From positions 62,001 to 126,000 of the forward strand of contig JADJOY010000028.1 of the NCBI GenBank assembly GCA_016713535.1: a stretch of 64,000 bases of DNA, written 5' to 3'. Position numbers and translations under genes: made by a program. The stretch comes from Deltaproteobacteria bacterium. GTDB taxonomy: Bacteria; JADJOY01. Under the pieces are notes generated by a model. It did not search any database, had not been told where the DNA came from, and saw only the letters and a program-made list of their open reading frames with translations. This document shows positions 56,754 through 64,000 of this stretch, one piece after another; within the stretch, counting starts at the first letter, position 1, and every line of letters starts with the position of its first letter.

Positions 56754-58543
56754 ATGGCAACTCCTCCTGTCGATCGACCCGTGGTGCGCGATCCGCGCCG
56801 GCTGCGGCCGGCGCTCGCTCCATCCTGCCCTTCGTGCGGCCCTACAAGGCGGCCGTCGCGGGAGCGTTCACGGCGCTGGTGTTCACGGCGGGCTGCACGC
56901 TCGCGATCGGCCAGGGCCTCAAGTTCATGATCGACCGCGGGCTCGCCACCGGCTCGCCCGAGATGCTGCGCCAGAGCGTCGGCTGGTTCCTGGTCGTGGT
57001 CGTGCTCATGGCGGCCGGCACCTTCACGCGCTTCTTCCTGGTGTCGTGGCTCGGCGAGCGCGTGAGCGCCGATCTCAGGCGCGCGGTCTTCGACCACGTG
57101 GTCGAGCTCGAGCCCGCCTTCTTCGAGACCAACTCGCCGCGCGAGATCCAGACCCGCATCACCGCCGACACCACCTTGCTCGAGACCGTGATCGGCTCGT
57201 CGGTGTCGATCGCGCTCCGGAATCTGCTCACGTTCCTGGGCGGGCTGGTGTTGCTCTTCGTGACCGATCCCGAGCTCACCGGCACGGTGCTCGCGTGCGT
57301 GCCGCTGGTGATCGCGCCGATCCTGATCTTCGGCCGGCGCGTGCGGCGGCTCTCGCGGGCGAGCCAGGACCGCGTCGCGGACGTCGGCGCCTTCGTCGGC
57401 GAGACGCTGGGCAGCATCAAGATCGTGCAGGCCCACAACCACGAGCCGCTCGACCGCGCGGCATTCGGCATGCGCGTCGAGTCGGCGTTCGCCGCAGCGG
57501 TGCGGCGCATCCGCCAGCGCGCGGTCCTCACGACGGTGGTGATCGTGCTGGTGCTCGGCGCGGTGGGCTTCCTGATCTGGCAAGGCGGCAACGACGTGCT
57601 CGCGGGGCGTATCAGCGGCGGCGAACTGGCCGCGTTCGTGTTCTACGCGATCATGGTCGGCGGCGCGGTGGGCGCGATCAGCGAGGTCTACGGCGACCTT
57701 CAGCGCGCCGCGGGTGCCACCGAGCGGCTCACCGAGCTGCTCGCCGTCGAGCCGCGCATCGCGAGCCCCGCCGCCCCGCGCGCGCTCGCCAGGCCGGTGC
57801 GTGGCGCGCTCGCCATCCAGGACATTCGCTTTGCCTACCCGTCCCGGCCGGAATCTCCCGCGCTCGCGGACCTCAGCCTGGAGATCGCCGCGGGCGAGCG
57901 CATCGCCGTCGTCGGCCCCTCGGGCGCGGGCAAGTCGACGCTCTTCGAGCTGTTGTTGCGCTTCTACGATCCGGCGCGCGGCTCCATCCTCCTCGACGGC
58001 CTCGACCTGCGCGAGCTTGCGCTCGACGAGCTGCGGCGCCACGTCGCCCTCGTCCCACAGCAGCCCACCCTCTTCAGCACCACCGTCGCCGAGAACATCC
58101 GCTACGGCCGCCCCGACGCCACCGACGCCGAGGTGCGCGCCGCGGCCGACGCCGCGTACGCGAGCGAGTTCATCGACCGGCTTCCCGAGGGCTACGCGAG
58201 CCACCTGGGCGAAGGCGGTGTCCGCCTCTCGGGCGGGCAGCGCCAGCGCATGGCGATCGCCCGTGCGCTGCTGCGCAACCCCGAGGTGCTGCTCCTCGAC
58301 GAGGCGACCAGCGCGCTCGACGCGGAAAGCGAGGCGGTCGTGCAGCGCGCCCTCGACGTGCTGATGCGCGGGCGCACCAGCATCGTCATCGCGCACCGCC
58401 TCGCGACGGTCGTGGACGCGGATCGCACCGTGGTCCTCGACCAAGGCCGACTCGTCGCGGTCGGCACCCACGCCGAGCTGCTGCGGTCGTGCGCGCTCTA
58501 TGCGCGGCTCGCCGAGCTCCAGTTCAGCGACGTGGCTGCCTGA
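56754..58543 (+). CDS. ABC transporter, exporter type (MsbA-like half transporter), one frameshift near the start
   Basis: The product is about 597 residues and includes six membrane helices (about residues 25-310) with DLRRAVFDHVVELEPAFFET. The ATPase domain has Walker A VVGPSGAGKSTLFELL, Q-loop VPQQPTLFSTT, signature LSGGQRQRMAIA and Walker B NPEVLLLDEATSALD. This is the ABCB/MsbA type that flips lipids or exports hydrophobic compounds as a homodimer. The start MATPPVDRPVV at 56754 is in another frame and joins SILPFVRPYK after a one-base correction near 56812. Confidence 0.88.
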
Positions 58544-58625
58544 CGCACGAGCGGCCACGCTCCATGTCGGCGTCCGCCGAGCGCCGGCGAGCGGCCTGGG
58601 TGCGCTCCGCGTGGCATGCGTTCTG

Positions 58626-58741
58626 AATGGGCCACCCGATTTGGATCGCCCTTGCGCCGAACGGGCTGGAGGGCGGCGCTTCGTCGCCGCCGAAGCCGGG
58701 GGGACGCCGAGACCGGTCGCTACGAATCGTGACGTTGCATA
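58626..58741. repeat. about 117-bp repeat, copy 2, containing a family-1 REP palindrome
   Basis: It differs from the copy at 30664 at only a few positions and one indel. The palindrome GGCGGCG-CTTCGT-CGCCGCC is at 58664-58697. It lies between the ABC transporter and the IPT-domain protein genes. Confidence 0.85.
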
Positions 58742-58784
58742 TTGAGTGGGAAATGGCGGAGATCCAGCTCGAGAGGGAGAAGCC

Positions 58785-60176
58785 ATGAATCGCAGCCAGC
58801 ACGCTCTTGCCCCACGCGCTCGCGCGATCGGGCGCTTCACGACCGCCGTCGTCCTCGCTCTGTTCTTCGCCGGCGCGCAGCTCCCGGCGTGCTGGTCGGT
58901 CACCGCGCTCGTGCCCCCCTACGGTTGCCCGGGCGAGCCGGTCACGATCCAGGGCTTCGGATTCGGCGCCGAGCAGGCGGAGAGCACCGTCACCTTCGGT
59001 GGCGTCGTCGCTGGCGAGGTGAGCGAGTGGACCGACACCTCGATCACGGTCCTGGTGCCGCCTGGTGTCAGTCCCGGTGCGGCGGCGGTCACCGTGAAGG
59101 GTGTCGCGGCGGCGACGCCGTTCCGCGTCATCGGCTGTCCGCTTCCGGGGATGGCGGCCGAGCGCCCCCGGATCGACGCCGACGGCGCAGGCCAAACACA
59201 CATCGCGTTCGGGCAGGACTCGACGCTCCGCTATCTCGCCGCCACCGAGGGGACCTTCGGCGAGCCCGAGGAGGTCGACGTGTTCCGCTCGGGCGGAGCC
59301 CTGGACCTCGCCGTCGGTCCCAGCGGTGAGCCCCAGATCGTCTACGACATCCCGGTCGCGCTCCCGTGGGTGTTCCCCTATACGTACGCCCGCTACATCC
59401 GGCGCGCAGCGGGCGTCTGGGGACCTCCGGCCAAGCTCTGTGGACGCGCGTCCGCCTTCGATCCCGTCACCTGCCAGCTCGATCGGGTGGCCGTCGGCCC
59501 CGACGACGTGCCGTCACTCGCCTGGCTCACCTACGACGTCCGCTACACCTCCCGCTGGGTCGATCGGGTGGAGCTCGACGGCGGCACCTGGGTCTCCGAC
59601 GAGATCGCACGAGGCGATTTCTTCGATTCGATCGCGAGCGTCGACGCGATCACCGACTCGTCGAACCGGGTCTGGCTCGCTCAGGTGCGGCCGTGGCTGT
59701 CCGGCTCGCCGCCCTACCCGTCCGGGACCCGCGTCACCCTCGGCAACCCACCCACGGCGCAGGTCGTGGAGACGACATCCGCCAGCTCGAGCACCTTCAG
59801 TCGTCCGGCGCTCGCCGAAGGGACCCATGCGATCCACCTCTTGTGGCGCCGGGGGAGCGAGATCCGCGCCAGCCGGGCGGACCGCGCGACTGGACTGATC
59901 GCGGCCACCGAGGTCGTCACCACCCTGCCCGACGGCGAGAAGCCACAACCGATCGTCACCGCCGATCCAGACGGCGGCGATGCCGCCCTGATCTTGTGGC
60001 TCCAGGCGGGCAAGGTCATGGGCGCATCCTTCGAGAGCGAGAGCGGCTCGTGGAGTGCGCCGTTCGTGGTGGCGTCGAATGCGGCGTCGACCCCGGACGC
60101 CACCACGCGCCGCGGGCGCACCGAGGTGGTGTGGCTCGGCGCGGCGAGCGACCTCCGCTACGCGACGCTCCCCTGA
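58785..60176 (+). CDS. exported IPT/TIG-domain protein
   Basis: This 463-residue protein has a GAGAGGGAGA ribosome-binding site and start MNRSQHAL. Its hydrophobic signal is TAVVLALFFAGAQLPACWS. An IPT/TIG domain follows (residues about 45-125: PPYGCPGEPVTIQGFGFGAE ... VTFGGVVAGEVSEWTDTSIT). The remainder looks like a propeller or repeated beta-sheet domain (PSGEPQIVYDIPVA, GPDDVPSLAWLTYDVRYTS). No catalytic residues are evident, so a surface or periplasmic binding role is likely. Confidence 0.65.
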   Translation: MNRSQHALAPRARAIGRFTTAVVLALFFAGAQLPACWSVTALVPPYGCPGEPVTIQGFGFGAEQAESTVTFGGVVAGEVSEWTDTSITVLVPPGVSPGAAAVTVKGVAAATPFRVIGCPLPGMAAERPRIDADGAGQTHIAFGQDSTLRYLAATEGTFGEPEEVDVFRSGGALDLAVGPSGEPQIVYDIPVALPWVFPYTYARYIRRAAGVWGPPAKLCGRASAFDPVTCQLDRVAVGPDDVPSLAWLTYDVRYTSRWVDRVELDGGTWVSDEIARGDFFDSIASVDAITDSSNRVWLAQVRPWLSGSPPYPSGTRVTLGNPPTAQVVETTSASSSTFSRPALAEGTHAIHLLWRRGSEIRASRADRATGLIAATEVVTTLPDGEKPQPIVTADPDGGDAALILWLQAGKVMGASFESESGSWSAPFVVASNAASTPDATTRRGRTEVVWLGAASDLRYATLP

Positions 60177-60187
60177 TCGCGGTCGCC

Positions 60188-60322
60188 GTGAACGCGGTGA
60201 TCTACCTCGCGGCGGTGGTGCTCGCGGCGCCGTGTGTCTTGCTGGCGGCGTGGGTTCGCACCGTCGCCCGCGGCGCCGACCGGCCGCACGCCCGGACCGG
60301 CGTCGAGTCCCGGGCGCGCTGA
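60188..60322 (+). CDS. possible 44-residue single-helix membrane protein
   Basis: A GTG start gives a short frame with one clear hydrophobic helix ([20 protein letters not shown]) followed by a basic tail. It begins 11 bases after the IPT protein stop. The helix and position favour a real small membrane protein, but no homologue is recognised and the ribosome-binding site is weak. Confidence 0.3.
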   Translation: MNAVIYLAAVVLAAPCVLLAAWVRTVARGADRPHARTGVESRAR

Positions 60323-60424
60323 GCGGCCGCCGTCCCGCGCCACCTGGCGCGCGCCGTCCCGCGGCCCCCGAAACGCTTCCCACCCCATACTCTCCTCGCG
60401 CATGTCGCGCTATGACTCTGGGTC

Positions 60425-62161
60425 ATGCACGGCGGCGACCTCATCGGCGATCTCCTGTCACGGCGCGGCGTTCCCGCGATCTTCACCCTCTGCGGTGGGC
60501 ACATCTCGCCCATCCTCGTCGGCGCGAAGAAGCGCGGCATCCGCGTCGTCGACATGCGCGAGGAGGTCAACGCGGTGTTCGCGGCGGACGCGTGCGCGCG
60601 GCTCACGGGCAACGTGGGAGTCGCCGCCGTCACCGCAGGACCCGGCGTGACCAACACCATCACCGCGATCAAGAACGCGCAGATGGCCGAGTCGCCTGTG
60701 CTGCTCCTGGGCGGCGCGACCGCGACGGTGCTGCGCGGGCGCGGCTCGCTCCAGGACATCGACCAGATCTCGATCCTCTCGCCCATCACCAAGTGGGCCA
60801 CGCGCGTCTCCACGATCAAGAGCCTCGTCCCGACCGTGGAGCGCGCGATGGACCTCGCGCTCTCGGGCGTACCCGGGCCGGTCTTCGTCGAAGTGCCGAT
60901 CGACCTCCTCTACCCGGAGGAGATCGTCCGCAAGTGGACGATGGAAGAAGCGAAGATGAAGGGGCCGATCGGCGACGCGCTCCGGCTCTACCTGCGCGGC
61001 CACCTCTACCGTCAGTTCAACCAGCCGCACGTGCCGGTGCCGTCGCCCGAGCTTCCGGCGCTCGTCGACCTCACCGTCCCCGGCGACCCACGCGGCAAGC
61101 TCAAGGGCGTGGCGGACGCGCTCGGCAAGTCGCAGCGCCCGGTGCTGGTGATCGGCAGCCAGACGCTGGTCAACCAGCGCGATCCCGAGCGGATCGCGAA
61201 CGCGGTCCGGGCGCTCGGCATCCCGACGTATCTCGGCGGCATGGGACGCGGGCTGCTCGGCCGCACCAGCGACATCCAGTTCCGCCACGAGCGCGGCAAG
61301 GCGCTGCGCGAGGCGGACCTGGTCATCGTCGCCGGCTTCCCGTTCGACTTCCGCCTCAAGTACGGCCAGGCGATCCCCAAGAGCGCCAAGCTCGTCGCCG
61401 CCAACCTGAGCGCCGGCACGCTGCGGAAGAACCGCATCCCGGACGTGGCGCTGCGGATGCACCCGGGCGAGATGCTGGTCGAGCTCGCGAAGCTCTCGCC
61501 GCGCTCGCCCGACCGCAGCGCCTGGTTCGAGACCCTGACGGAGCGCGAGGCGAAGCGCGACGCCGAGATCGCCAAGGGCGACGCCAGCGCCGAGGGCCGC
61601 GTGGGCCCGCTCAAGTTCTTCCTCGAGCTCGAAAAGAAGCTCGCCGACGACGCGATCCTCGTGGCGGACGGTGGCGACTTCGTCGGCACCGGCTCGTACG
61701 TGCTGCGCCCGCGCGGCCCCCTCGCGTGGCTCGATCCGGGCGTGTACGGGACGCTCGGCGTGGGCGGCGGCTTCGCCACCGGCGCCGCGGTGTGCCGGCC
61801 GAATGCCGAGGTGTGGATCCTGTGGGGCGACGGTTCGTCGGCCTACAGCCTCGCCGAGTTCGACACCTTCGTGCGCCACGGGCTCGCCCCCATCGCGGTG
61901 ATCGGCAACGACGCGGCGTGGATGCAGATCGCCCGCGACCAGGTCGACCTGCTCGGCGACGATGTCGGCACGGTGCTGCGCGACACCCCCTACCACGATG
62001 TCGCCAAGGGCTACGGCGGCGTGGGGCTGGTGATCGACGACGAGGCGAAGATCGGCGAGGTCCTCGACAAGGCGAAGAGCATCGCCAGGAAGGGCCGCCC
62101 GGTGTGCGTGAACGTGCTGCTCGCCAAGAGCGACTTCCGCAAGGGCTCGATCTCGGTGTGA
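60425..62161 (+). CDS. ThDP-dependent enzyme related to ILVBL/2-hydroxyacyl-CoA lyase
   Basis: This intact 578-residue protein has three thiamine-diphosphate-enzyme domains. The catalytic glutamate region is [20 protein letters not shown], with [20 protein letters not shown] in the PYR domain. The cofactor motif [20 protein letters not shown] ends with [10 protein letters not shown] in the PP domain. The overall pattern is closer to ILVBL/hydroxyacyl-CoA lyase than to acetolactate synthase. It may cleave 2-hydroxyacyl-CoA in fatty-acid alpha-oxidation or act as a carboligase. No regulatory-subunit gene is adjacent. Confidence 0.82.
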   Translation: MHGGDLIGDLLSRRGVPAIFTLCGGHISPILVGAKKRGIRVVDMREEVNAVFAADACARLTGNVGVAAVTAGPGVTNTITAIKNAQMAESPVLLLGGATATVLRGRGSLQDIDQISILSPITKWATRVSTIKSLVPTVERAMDLALSGVPGPVFVEVPIDLLYPEEIVRKWTMEEAKMKGPIGDALRLYLRGHLYRQFNQPHVPVPSPELPALVDLTVPGDPRGKLKGVADALGKSQRPVLVIGSQTLVNQRDPERIANAVRALGIPTYLGGMGRGLLGRTSDIQFRHERGKALREADLVIVAGFPFDFRLKYGQAIPKSAKLVAANLSAGTLRKNRIPDVALRMHPGEMLVELAKLSPRSPDRSAWFETLTEREAKRDAEIAKGDASAEGRVGPLKFFLELEKKLADDAILVADGGDFVGTGSYVLRPRGPLAWLDPGVYGTLGVGGGFATGAAVCRPNAEVWILWGDGSSAYSLAEFDTFVRHGLAPIAVIGNDAAWMQIARDQVDLLGDDVGTVLRDTPYHDVAKGYGGVGLVIDDEAKIGEVLDKAKSIARKGRPVCVNVLLAKSDFRKGSISV

Positions 62162-62464
62162 CGCGGCGGGCGGGCGCAGGGCCCGCCCCTACGATACCCG
62201 CGACGTGACGGGCGGCCTCGGCGCCGGCCACCACCGCCTCCGCCTCCGCGCCGTGACGTGGCGGCCGGCACGGCGCCCACCGCCACCGTGGCGTGGTGGC
62301 CGGCACGGGCGCCCGGCCCCCACCGTCACCCTGACGTGACTCGGCGGGCGGGTGCACGGCCCGCCCGTACGGCCATCGCGACGTGGGATGCCGCGGGTTT
62401 CGAAACGCCGCTCACGGCCGGTTCGGTTCGTAGGGGCGGGGCCTGTCCCCGCCCCCCTCGAGCG
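62162..62464. repeat. cluster of family-2 REP hairpins and short tandem repeats
   Basis: There are three palindromes: GGGCGGGC/GCCCGCCC at 62168-62188, GGGCGGG/CCCGCCC at 62346-62366 and GGGGCGGGG/CCCCGCCCC at 62433-62455. The first two are followed by CTACG or GTACG. Between them, two imperfect copies of a roughly 35-base unit around GGCCGGCACGG are visible. No gene is present. The cluster lies between convergent genes. Confidence 0.75.
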
Positions 62465-62836
62465 CTACTTCCCCGCCAGCCACCCCTTCACGAGCTTCTT
62501 GGGCGCCACGGCGCGGAAGCTCTCCTCGATCCACTCCTCGAGGAGGGCGATCGGTACGCTCTCGCGGGGCGCGAAGCGCGCACTCACCCAGCCGCTCTTA
62601 CCGAGCCCGTAGCCGGTCGGCGACGCGAACGGCAGGTGCAGCGCCGCGCCACCCGACTCGGGGAGCTTCGCCGAGAGCGAGAGCCCGCCGTCGTCGCTCG
62701 ACAGGAACACGATCACCTTGCCGCGCACCTTGATGGCGGCGTGTCCCCACGGGTTGTCCTCGTGGGTCTCGGGCAGACCGAGGGCGAAGAGACGCAGCCG
62801 CTCCCCGTCCGGCGTGAGGGGTGGATTCGCGGGCAT
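62465..62836 (-). CDS. MmcQ/YjbR-family protein
   Basis: This is an intact 123-residue protein with the family's compact fold and conserved blocks [20 protein letters not shown] (the LPE.....W pattern), [11 protein letters not shown] and [20 protein letters not shown]. The C-terminal helix is [20 protein letters not shown]. Family members are cysteine-bond DNA-binding-like proteins of unclear role. It lies just downstream of ilvD in the same orientation. Confidence 0.82.
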   Translation of the reverse strand: MPANPPLTPDGERLRLFALGLPETHEDNPWGHAAIKVRGKVIVFLSSDDGGLSLSAKLPESGGAALHLPFASPTGYGLGKSGWVSARFAPRESVPIALLEEWIEESFRAVAPKKLVKGWLAGK

Positions 62837-62864
62837 CCGGGCTCGACCTGATTCGCCTTCGGGC

Positions 62865-64000
62865 TCAGAGCTCCGTCTTCATCACCGCGCCGGCCGACGC
62901 GTTGGAGACGAGCAGCGCGTAGCGCCTGAGCCACGAAGAGCTCACCGCCTTCTTGACCGGCGCCCACGCGGCGCGGCGCTTCGCGAGCTCCTCTTCGGTG
63001 ACCCCGAGCACGAGCGTGCGCTCGTCCACGTCGAGCGTGATCGTGTCGCCGTCCTTCACCAGTGCGATGGTTCCGCCCTCGGCCGCCTCCGGCGACACGT
63101 GACCGATGCAGGCGCCGCGGGTGGCGCCAGAGAAGCGCCCGTCGGTGACCAGGCCGACCGACTCGCCGAGCCCCATGCCCATGATCATGGACGTGGGCGC
63201 CAGCATCTCGACCATCCCGGGTCCGCCCTTCGGCCCCTCGTAGCGGATCACCACCACGTGGCCGGGCTTCACCCGACCACCCTTGATGCCCTCGAGCGCC
63301 GCGTCCTGGGAGTCGAAACAGACCGCCTGGCCGCTGAAGCGGCGCATTGACGCCTGGATGCCGGCGGTCTTCACCACCGCGCCCTCGGTGGCCAGGTTGC
63401 CGAACAGCACCGCGAGCCCGCCGACCGGCGAGTACGGCGCCTCGAGCGTTCGGATGATGGCGCGGTCCTTCACCTCGGCGCCCGCGATGCGCTCGCCGAC
63501 GGTCTCGCCCGTGACCGTGAGTGCCCCCGTGCGCACCAGATCGTCGCGTCGCGCCACTTCCTTCAGGACGGCCGGCACTCCACCGGCGGTGTGCACGTCC
63601 TCGATGTGCACGGTGGAGAGCGACGGCGCGATCTTTGCCACGTGGGCGACCCGCCGCGAGAGCGCCTGAAGATCGCGCAGCCCGTAGTCCACGCTGGCTT
63701 CGCGGGCGATCGCGAGCATGTGCAGCACGGTGTTGGAGGATCCGCCCATCGCGAGGTCGACCACCATCGCGTTGTGGATGGCGTCGGCCGTGACGATGTT
63801 GCGCATACGGAAGCGCTCGTCGCCCGCGATCTCCACGGCACGGCGCGCGGCGCTCCTGAGAAGCGCCTCGCGTTCGGGAGTGAGTGCCAGCACGGTGCCG
63901 TTACCCGGCAGCGCGATGCCCATCGCCTCGCACAGCACGTTCATCGAGTTCGCGGTGAACATGCCCGAGCACGAGCCGCCCGACGGGCAGGCGTTGCACT
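62865..64000 (-). CDS. ilvD: dihydroxy-acid dehydratase, N-terminal part beyond window edge
   Basis: This is the C-terminal two-thirds of the [Fe-S] enzyme that makes 2-keto acids for valine, leucine, isoleucine and pantothenate synthesis. The visible parts are [20 protein letters not shown] with an iron-sulfur ligand cysteine, [39 protein letters not shown] and the [20 protein letters not shown] block near the C-terminus. The frame stays open to the right window edge, so the start is missing. About 378 residues are visible and intact. Confidence 0.93.
   Translation of the reverse strand, partial: CNACPSGGSCSGMFTANSMNVLCEAMGIALPGNGTVLALTPEREALLRSAARRAVEIAGDERFRMRNIVTADAIHNAMVVDLAMGGSSNTVLHMLAIAREASVDYGLRDLQALSRRVAHVAKIAPSLSTVHIEDVHTAGGVPAVLKEVARRDDLVRTGALTVTGETVGERIAGAEVKDRAIIRTLEAPYSPVGGLAVLFGNLATEGAVVKTAGIQASMRRFSGQAVCFDSQDAALEGIKGGRVKPGHVVVIRYEGPKGGPGMVEMLAPTSMIMGMGLGESVGLVTDGRFSGATRGACIGHVSPEAAEGGTIALVKDGDTITLDVDERTLVLGVTEEELAKRRAAWAPVKKAVSSSWLRRYALLVSNASAGAVMKTEL

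Noticed and set aside
1-64000. Search for CRISPR arrays, rRNA genes and riboswitches
   Set aside because: No regularly spaced direct repeats with unique spacers, no rRNA-like conserved blocks and no recognisable riboswitch core were found by eye.

Overview
The window is strongly GC-rich and densely coded. It looks like a chromosomal piece of a Gram-negative environmental bacterium. The many lipoproteins with long signal sequences, a TonB receptor, beta-propeller lipoproteins, an ECF sigma factor paired with a Ser/Thr kinase, and LuxE/LuxC-like enzymes suggest a myxobacterial, Desulfobacterota or Binatota-like lineage. That placement is inference from gene style; there is no rRNA or other phylogenetic marker here.

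Layout. 0-7 kb: TonB receptor (cut by the left edge), two small exported proteins, and two beta-propeller proteins. 7-11.5 kb: a tight operon of DUF3311 protein, Na+/solute symporter, adenylate-forming enzyme and aldehyde-dehydrogenase-type reductase. The last two look like a two-component carboxylic acid reductase. 11.56 kb: a tRNA-Glu whose 3' half overlaps the end of a large serine recombinase gene. 11.6-20 kb: a minus-strand mobile module with recombinase, MerR regulator, one-polypeptide restriction-modification enzyme and HTH/phage-like proteins. 20-34 kb: accessory DNA with toxin-antitoxin genes, an IS3 transposase remnant, a broken phospholipase D, a GH31 glycosidase, a carboxylesterase with its TetR regulator, a large haem-motif lipoprotein and a GDSL esterase. 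A tRNA-Glu 3'-end remnant at 32.8 kb suggests that 11.6-32.8 kb is one genomic island. 34-45.7 kb: cell-envelope proteins (a YadA-head-like repeat protein, small exported proteins, an outer-membrane barrel), with an ECF sigma factor and Ser/Thr kinase transcribed away from them. 45.9-64 kb: mostly housekeeping and envelope genes, namely a YVTN-propeller phosphoesterase lipoprotein, long-chain acyl-CoA ligase, extracellular lipase-like lipoprotein, isoprenylcysteine-type methyltransferase, cmoA, MsbA-like ABC exporter, IPT-domain protein, ThDP-dependent lyase, YjbR-family protein and partial ilvD.

Two features run through the window. First, at least twenty protein-coding positions change frame by one base in otherwise well-conserved genes. 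This happens in core genes as well as accessory ones, so unpolished assembly indels are the simplest explanation, although real decay is likely in the toxin-antitoxin, IS and PPOX remnants. Second, short GC-rich palindromes of two families recur between genes. One family shows compensatory stem changes, and two of its copies lie inside a roughly 117-bp nearly identical repeat found at 30.7 and 58.6 kb.

The best candidates for new biology are the transporter plus carboxylate-reductase operon, the 893-residue LamG/CXXCH lipoprotein beside a TetR-esterase pair, and the 37-42 kb envelope cluster facing the ECF/kinase pair.
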